From Mesodorylaimus sp. YZB2_4 (taxonomy: Eukaryota; Nematoda; Enoplea; Dorylaimida; Dorylaimidae), in the NCBI GenBank assembly GCA_030248295.1, contig JASANH010001061.1:496001-560000 (forward strand): a stretch of 64,000 bases of DNA, given 5' to 3'. Within the stretch, counting starts at the first letter, position 1, and every line of letters begins with the position of its first letter. The position numbers were made by a program, and so were the translations under genes. This document shows, in pieces, positions 57,699 through 64,000 of this stretch. The notes below the pieces were generated by a model. It did no database searches. It was not told the origin of the DNA and saw nothing but the letters and a program-made list of their open reading frames with translations.

Positions 57699-60395
57699 TC
57701 ACGACACTTCGTTGTATCGTTTTTGTATTCTTAATAAACTTCCCTCTGGGTCGTTGACATCGATATCGAAACGTAATTCTTTCAATTTTTCGAATGGAAT
57801 ACCCAACAATCGAGCCACTTCGCCATCCATCAATTCTTCATTATTGCATTTGACTTGTTTATTCGAATCGATGCCGGCCGTCATCGACGAACACGAAGCC
57901 GAATCAGCGTTTTGATTTGACGTATTGATTTTTCGTTGGTGCAACGCTTCCAAATGTTCGCAAACGGCATATTTGGTCACGATATTTGGAATGGCACCTT
58001 TTTTAACGATCCAAGTAGCCGTGTCATTCGCATTGCCATTTTGGCTTTCCGTTGAATTCGCATTTTGCTTAGCCGAAATGGAATCGGCCATCGATCGATA
58101 ATAATTTCGATTCTTTTTCACCAATCCCGTTTCTTCATTATTTCCACCCAATGTGCCCATGCTGGCCTTGAACGGACCGACTGTATCGCTATTTGGATTA
58201 TTGGCCACGAAACTGCCCTTCATCGCGCCATCCATCGCCGTCGATCGCTTTTGATCATTAGAATCGATCGATTTCAAATTTATCGATTGCACTGATTTTT
58301 GCGAATCGATTTCGGGTTGAATAAATTTCTGTTGATTTCCCGATCGAGTCCGACGTAGATCTTGATTGGAATTATTTGTTCCATTCTGTGTTTGATTGAA
58401 TTGAAATCGATTGGCGCACGATCCATTATTTCCATTTTGGGTATGATTATGTTTTGGAATATTCTCCGAACTTTTCGGCGATGGTGACCCACTGCTGTAT
58501 CCACTGCTCGTCGTACTCACCGCCGTCTGCTGGCCCCCGATCGAGGCTGATTGTTGTTGTTTGACAACACGATTACGTTCTTCGCACGCTTTTTCCTCGA
58601 ATCGCTGTTTCAAAGCGCCGACGTCGGGTAAAAATCTTGCGGATGATTTATTCGATTGTGTGGTTTGTTGTTGAATTTTAGGATCGCCATAATCCAACGA
58701 TTCTGAACGATGATGTTGTCGAGGGGGCAGTGCGGATTGTGGCGTCTGTTTGGGCTGCGCTTGACGACGAAGCGTGCACGTCGACGACGACGATTGATCC
58801 AGTGATTTCGAATCGGCCTTTTCGTAGGCTCGGCGTAAGTGATCAACTTTTGGTAAGGAATCATCGGCTTGAAGGCAATATTCAGAAGTGGATTTTCTAA
58901 TCGATCCATCGATGTGAGCTGGCGGATGGAAATTCGTATCGACTGCGATCGGCGTGGTTTGGCACGGCAGCGAGGGCGGGACGACGGACTGGGTTTGCGG
59001 GGGGTAATCGGGCCCATTGAAAAAACGAAGTACAGGCGCCAAATTCGATTTCGGTATCGATTGATTCGGTTGGGATGTGGCCAGTTCATCGATCGATTTT
59101 CGTCTCTCCCAAATAGCCTTAGCCCCTGTGACAAAACCGGACAAAGCAAAATCGGTTTTTTGTTGATCACTGATTTCTGATCCATTCTTTTTAGTCGATT
59201 CCATTTCGGATGATCGATTTCGGAATTTTATCGATTCCGTTGGAATCTGATTCGATTCGTGACTGGTTTTCACAATTTCACTGGGTGCTGGACGAAATTC
59301 AGGGGCTGTGGATTCGTTATTTTTAGATGTAAGAATTAATTTTTGAGGCCTTTGTCTTTTTTCTGTCTCGACTCCTCGTTTCTCCGAATTTATCGACGAA
59401 TCTGCGTTCATGCGTTTTTCGAAATTTGATACAGCCTCGAAAATGTTCTTTTTCTCAATCGTTTCGTGCGTATCGACGCTTTGTGGCCGTTGATTTGGCG
59501 CGAACCGTTTTTCCGAACTTTCTGGCGTGCTAATCCGTTTTTCGAAATTTGCAACCGCATCGCTGATGCTGCACCGTTTTTCAACACCGTTTGAATCTGT
59601 TCCGTTTGTTGGCGGCCATTTCGGGGCCGTCATTCGACACTCGGTTTCATTTTCCATCGATTTCGTAATCGAATCACGACGAGCCGAGGATGGCGGGAAA
59701 TTCGAATTCGAAAATTTAGATGAATCGGCTGAATCAATAGATTTGCCGTTATGAGAGAAGTGATTCTGTTTAATTAATGAAGGACGAATTTGAGTCAATT
59801 CTGATTTCTTCACCATTACGCATTCTTCATTATTTTTCGAAGAAGGCGGAGATGAAGAGAAATTTAATTTATTACTTTTCTGACCAGCAGAATTTGATTT
59901 TTCGATTTGCTGATCAATCGTTTTCGAACATTCATTATTTTCAATTTTTTTCGCACATTGTTCATAATTTTCCATTTTCTTCGCTGGTTCATTCGCAGTT
60001 TTTACTTTTTTTAATGTAACACCTTGTCGAATGGCTTGCATCAATGCATCGCGATCAGGCGCCGAACCATTTTGAATTTTTGAATCTCCTGCTTCATTTT
60101 CTGAATTTTGTTTCATCAAATTCGGTTTTGAATTATTTCGTTTGGGGAGTGTGGATGCTGAGCCATTCATGGCCGATGGTGGTGGAGGTGGTGGGGGCGG
60201 GGGAGGATTCCCCTGATTGGGGGCTTGTAGCCTCGAATCAGGACCATTCTGCTCATTGTCAGTGGTGGGTACAATCGATTTTAGACGTTCACCCTCGACC
60301 AAAAGGACTGGTTTACTTTTGTCCACAGTTTTCGTCGGCCTCAATCGAGTCCCCGATCGAATATCGCGCATTAATTGATCGCGATCACTTGCCAT
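57699..60395 (-). CDS. WH2-domain actin-binding protein (SALS/verprolin-like), intronless
   Basis: This is an 898-aa cytoplasmic protein, mostly low-complexity and rich in Ser, Asn and Gln. Residues 3-25 form a WH2 motif (SDRDQLMRDIRSGTRLRPT) and about 114-135 a second (DRDALMQAIRQGVTLKKV). Between them lies a PPPPPPPPPP tract suited to profilin or SH3 binding. Later come two related motifs (DAVANFEKRIS, EAVSNFEKRMN), a similar GAKAIWERRKS and GALKQRFEEKA. The end is DGEVARLLGIPFEKLKELRF onward. Two N-terminal WH2 motifs recall the fly sarcomere-length protein SALS; a WIP-like role is the alternative. An in-frame Met lies at 60440, but that ATGCAG is followed by GTGAG and TTTTAG just before 60395, so a 5' intron is likely and 60395 is the better start. 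No coding intron in 2.7 kb is unlike its neighbours. Confidence 0.85.
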   Translation of the reverse strand: MASDRDQLMRDIRSGTRLRPTKTVDKSKPVLLVEGERLKSIVPTTDNEQNGPDSRLQAPNQGNPPPPPPPPPPSAMNGSASTLPKRNNSKPNLMKQNSENEAGDSKIQNGSAPDRDALMQAIRQGVTLKKVKTANEPAKKMENYEQCAKKIENNECSKTIDQQIEKSNSAGQKSNKLNFSSSPPSSKNNEECVMVKKSELTQIRPSLIKQNHFSHNGKSIDSADSSKFSNSNFPPSSARRDSITKSMENETECRMTAPKWPPTNGTDSNGVEKRCSISDAVANFEKRISTPESSEKRFAPNQRPQSVDTHETIEKKNIFEAVSNFEKRMNADSSINSEKRGVETEKRQRPQKLILTSKNNESTAPEFRPAPSEIVKTSHESNQIPTESIKFRNRSSEMESTKKNGSEISDQQKTDFALSGFVTGAKAIWERRKSIDELATSQPNQSIPKSNLAPVLRFFNGPDYPPQTQSVVPPSLPCQTTPIAVDTNFHPPAHIDGSIRKSTSEYCLQADDSLPKVDHLRRAYEKADSKSLDQSSSSTCTLRRQAQPKQTPQSALPPRQHHRSESLDYGDPKIQQQTTQSNKSSARFLPDVGALKQRFEEKACEERNRVVKQQQSASIGGQQTAVSTTSSGYSSGSPSPKSSENIPKHNHTQNGNNGSCANRFQFNQTQNGTNNSNQDLRRTRSGNQQKFIQPEIDSQKSVQSINLKSIDSNDQKRSTAMDGAMKGSFVANNPNSDTVGPFKASMGTLGGNNEETGLVKKNRNYYRSMADSISAKQNANSTESQNGNANDTATWIVKKGAIPNIVTKYAVCEHLEALHQRKINTSNQNADSASCSSMTAGIDSNKQVKCNNEELMDGEVARLLGIPFEKLKELRFDIDVNDPEGSLLRIQKRYNEVS

Positions 60396-60440
60396 GTTTT
60401 TTCTAAAACGGATGAGCAACTTGTTTTTTCTCACCTGCAT

Positions 60441-63400
60441 GCATAGAAAGGCGGGAAATTTGAATTTGAAAACTTGAATGAATCGCGCGACTTTTATCGA
60501 AATGTAAGATTTCTCATTGTGTAAAAATCATTTTCATTCTAAATAACACATCGCGCGAGTCGATATATATTCAGCTGCAATATCTTATTTGAGACTAAAT
60601 TACCCTTAATTTAGGTATTCTACAAATTTTATTCAAAAAACGTGCACTAGGTGAAAATGATTCAAAATTAATTCGCGCCAGGCCAAATTTGGATGTGGTC
60701 ACTCAATGGTCTTGGAGTGACCAAATAATATTTTCGTATTAAACTAACCGCAGGCCAGTTTGGATAGGCGAGGGTGGAAATTTGGGCCAAGGCGAGTTGG
60801 GCATGAATGAACAAGTGACGAGGGAGATGTCATCTGCCGGACGCCAGATGACTCGTCCGCTACGCCTTACAGGGCGGTACGAGACAGCACAAGCCAACAA
60901 ACGTATAAACAAGACTGGCCGAGGCCAAAAAGTCACAAAGAAAAGTACGTTTGGGGCGGAGAGGAAAAAGATGAAAAGAAAGTGCGCCGACTCTGAACAA
61001 CGTCAACACATCTCTGACGGATGGACACGACAAAAAGATTTTTTCTATCCTTTCCTGCTGCAATGTTTGGAGTTGAGTTGAGAAAGGACACGAATTTTAG
61101 TCTCGAAATTCCCCGTTACTCCCTCGTCGAACATATGGTACACGACTAGTGGACGTGTCCTCGGCCATCATGTCCATATCCAAACGAACAACGTGAATCG
61201 AAAAATTGACATGAAAAATTTTCTCACCCTTGAAAATTATACGCACGCTAGTCGACTCGGCCGAAGGGGTCTTGACATAACACCTAATGCAGAAGGTGTA
61301 AATTCAAAATAAGGCATGTCTAAAGGTGAAAATTATTCTTTTTCAAGTTTCTCTTCAAAAGAAAATCGAAAAATGAGCATGGCGAATATTGAATTGCGGA
61401 AAACTAGTAATTTTAAAACATGCCCGATGAAATATTGGGTGAGAGTTCAGAAAAAATTGAACACCTTGGCTAAGCAGAAAAGAGAAATCGCACGAACCAA
61501 GACCGTTTTCGATTCGTCAGGTGAAAAAGATTTTTTATTTACCAAAAAGTGCGAGGCCATATTTTCTCTCGACATACTTGGACACAAACTTGCTCGTATT
61601 TACCATTTTCTGGCATTTCAACTAGACCAGACGCGGGCGAGAAAATTTCTAGCCCTTGAAAATATGTGGTAAAGGTCAAAAATGGTGTGTAAATAAATCG
61701 AACATGGCCCACGCCTCCTCCTGTTCGGGCACACATGGTGTGGGCGTGAGATTATTTGAACACGCCTCCAATTCGATTTGCTTGCTAGAAAAGCACGAGC
61801 GCATGGATCAGGCAAGGCACATAAACTTGTCCAAGAAGATTATTTGAAAATATGGGCGAAACAGAAGTTTCTGGAATGGCGGGAAATTTGAAACTTTCGG
61901 AGATGCAAGAGGTACAGAAACAAGGAAAATTATTTGATGATAATGAAACGGCAAAATTTTAAAAATACTTAGAATCTGTATTCCTCAGATTATCTGTATT
62001 CCTCCGCCCTGCCCCGCGAAAGATGCGTCGAAGAGGCCATCAGGTGAGGGGGTTCGAATTTATTCAGCCTGTTCTTAGGTCAAGGAAAAACTGAAACTTG
62101 AAATCTATTGAGCAATTTTGTGTGGCAGCTACAGTAAAACAGCGGGAATTTAAAAATTCCAGCTGCAAAGCAAAATGAGGATTTTTAACTCAAAGTAAGG
62201 GCAGGGAAATTCAAATGATTATGTCCACCTTGATCGAACCAGTGCAAGTGGCCATTTCTAGTCCAGTCGAGTCGACAGGCGTCGCTGACCCGCCTTTGAC
62301 TGGAGTATATAGCGTAAATAAGTTGATACTGTAAACACGAAACTGTCAAGTCGCGCTTGCCGAAAAGATCAAAAGCTAGTCTAGTACAAACGATCCGTGT
62401 CCATTCGTGCCATGACCAGACGACACATTGGCGTCCATGCCGAGTGCCAATAACAAGTCAAGTACAGAGCCGGCAGATTTGTGCCAAAAAACAAGCTATT
62501 CCTACAAACTTGAAAGAAATCCAGCCAGACACTTATTATTTTATGCGAAAATGGTAACAGTCGGCATAAAATGAGGCATATGACAAATGCCTGCGTCAAA
62601 CAGTCCCTGAGATGCCGAGTTCCACCCACAAAAGCCACAAAACTCTTACTCACAAGATGAAAATGGAAGCTGACATTTTTTCACCTCCACCAATCCTACT
62701 CGCGGTGATGAAGACTAGTCCCCTTGAAAGAGCACGCTGACCCTGGAGCCAGGTGGGAATCGATAAAGAGCAGAAGCATCCCATCTCGCTGCACCAATGA
62801 CGGGTCAAATTTCCAGGTTGACATTCTCTCATCGAATGTAGGCAAGGAAGGGACCATTTGTGTGGGTGGCCTAAGCTTAGCTAGGCACCCAGTGCACTAC
62901 ATACCAGCAAGGGATCAGTTCAAATTGAAGAAATGAGTCAGTTCATGAATAAGGTCTAATGCGCCTACGTTGACTGCGTCACCTCGCTCGTCTCGCCTTA
63001 CCTCAGTCAACTGGCGAACTGCACCTCGTGTGCGCACGTAGTGTACATAAAGGGGGGCGTACGGGCAGTACACACGAGTAGTAGGTAAGCAAGTGGCTGC
63101 ACCGACTGGCAACAAGTAGACCAAGTAAGGCGCGCTTGAAATGGCATCCAGGTCTAGTACACTGGTAACAGTGGCGGGCAGGTGAGATGACTAATAATGG
63201 AATATTGACAAATTGGACATGCTCGCATGGCCGGACGCCTTCTTTGCCTGGAATATAATAAGCGCACCATCCACCCCCTCTCCCGATGGGACACTGTTCG
63301 CCGTGTGTTTTAAAGGAAGATGATGTTTTTCTAGTGCAGTGATGAAAAACGGATATTCTAGTGCACGAGCTGCTGGGATGAGTAAGAACCGTGAGATGAG

Positions 63401-64000
63401 ACGATTCACGAGCAAGGCGAGCAGTGACTCACTTACACGGGATTAGTCGGGTGGCCGGGAAAACGGGACTAAAGGCGGCTTTTTTCCACATTGATGCGCA
63501 AAACGGGTGTTAAATTGGGTGGAACACGGGGAATAGGTGACGAATGGGGAAGCTAGGTCTGCTCACGAGACTGATTGACTGATATGGGCAAGAATGGGAG
63601 GTGCAAAAAGACAGCTATTTGCGTGGGCTGGATGATAAGAGCAGCTACTAATACAGCCATAAATCACAGGTAAACATGTTTTAGTTGGTTCTTCTATTAG
63701 CCATGCACATGTGACAGAAGAACACGCGCTAGAAAACCCAGAGGAAAAGGACTTTAGATTTCACTAACCAGGAGCATGCGATTATTTTGGCATTTTTTCT
63801 CCCTGAGTCAGCACAGATTAAAAACAAATGCTCAAATGAGCGAAAATCTGATGGCACATGTGTTCTCCCCTCTGAATCACCATCTCGCCAGATTAGGCCC
63901 AGAGGAAGTTTCCATTTCTCCCAAACCTGTTTCTGCGCATTTCAGGTGTTTATTCGAATCGTCAGTGAATTGTAGGTGTGACAGCGCGACGACACAGGGA
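60441..64000. other. Upstream region and gene-free tail
   Basis: 60441-60700 is the probable promoter side of the WH2 gene and contains GGCGGGAAATTTGAA at about 60450. Another copy lies near 61879. The rest has scattered short open frames on both strands with no recognisable domain, and no tRNA or other RNA gene that I can support. Confidence 0.35.

Noticed and set aside
58610..59185. 191-codon minus-strand frame
   Set aside because: Out-of-frame shadow of the WH2 gene; Arg-rich composition without a domain.

Overview
This is a eukaryotic window, most likely from a nematode or a close ecdysozoan relative. The genes are rich in introns with GT-AG borders. Acceptors are short (TTTTCAG or TTTTTAG) with no long pyrimidine tract. 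The set includes a glutamate-gated-type chloride channel (a protostome family), a ShKT-domain secreted protein, a cathepsin B and RTE-type retrotransposon remains of the kind common in nematodes. Species cannot be fixed from the sequence alone. I built gene models by hand from splice sites and checked intron phase at each junction.

Layout. 1-3812 (+) is the 3' part of a PHD-finger/zinc-finger nuclear protein. 4385-14838 (-) is mitochondrial NAD(P) transhydrogenase (NNT, 18 exons, 1083 aa). 15218-21289 (+) is Integrator subunit 9 (21 exons, 643 aa), head to head with NNT. TIMM29 (21318-21872, -) lies 28 bp from the INTS9 stop, and MPDU1 (22168-23938, -) lies upstream of it on the same strand. 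A gene-poor stretch follows (about 24.0-27.4 kb). 27404-33199 (+) is a GluCl-like channel and 35171-39147 (+) a paired-like K50 homeobox gene with an OAR tail. 39.9-41.1 kb is a decayed tRNA-headed RTE-type element. 42349-43496 (-) is probably an Arg/Ser-rich single-pass membrane protein. Then come two secreted proteins on the minus strand whose first exons are long proline-rich minisatellites: a ShKT protein (45884-48314) and a cathepsin B (50789-55705). 57699-60395 (-) is an intronless WH2-domain actin-binding protein. The last 3.5 kb shows no gene I can support.

Most conserved genes are housekeeping: mitochondrial NADPH supply and protein import, Integrator RNA processing and dolichol-sugar use. 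They do not form one pathway. The most unusual content is the neighbouring pair of secreted genes at 45.9-55.7 kb. The cathepsin B carries about 400 residues of eight-residue Pro-Gln-Gly repeats between its signal peptide and propeptide. Its neighbour carries a Pro-Ala repeat ahead of a ShKT domain. Introns and spacers are crowded with repeats: tRNA-derived SINE relics, small inverted-repeat elements, long G or C homopolymer runs, a CCAAT/CACGCCC tandem array, a GATA-rich palindromic intron and a recurring GGCGGGAAATT motif.
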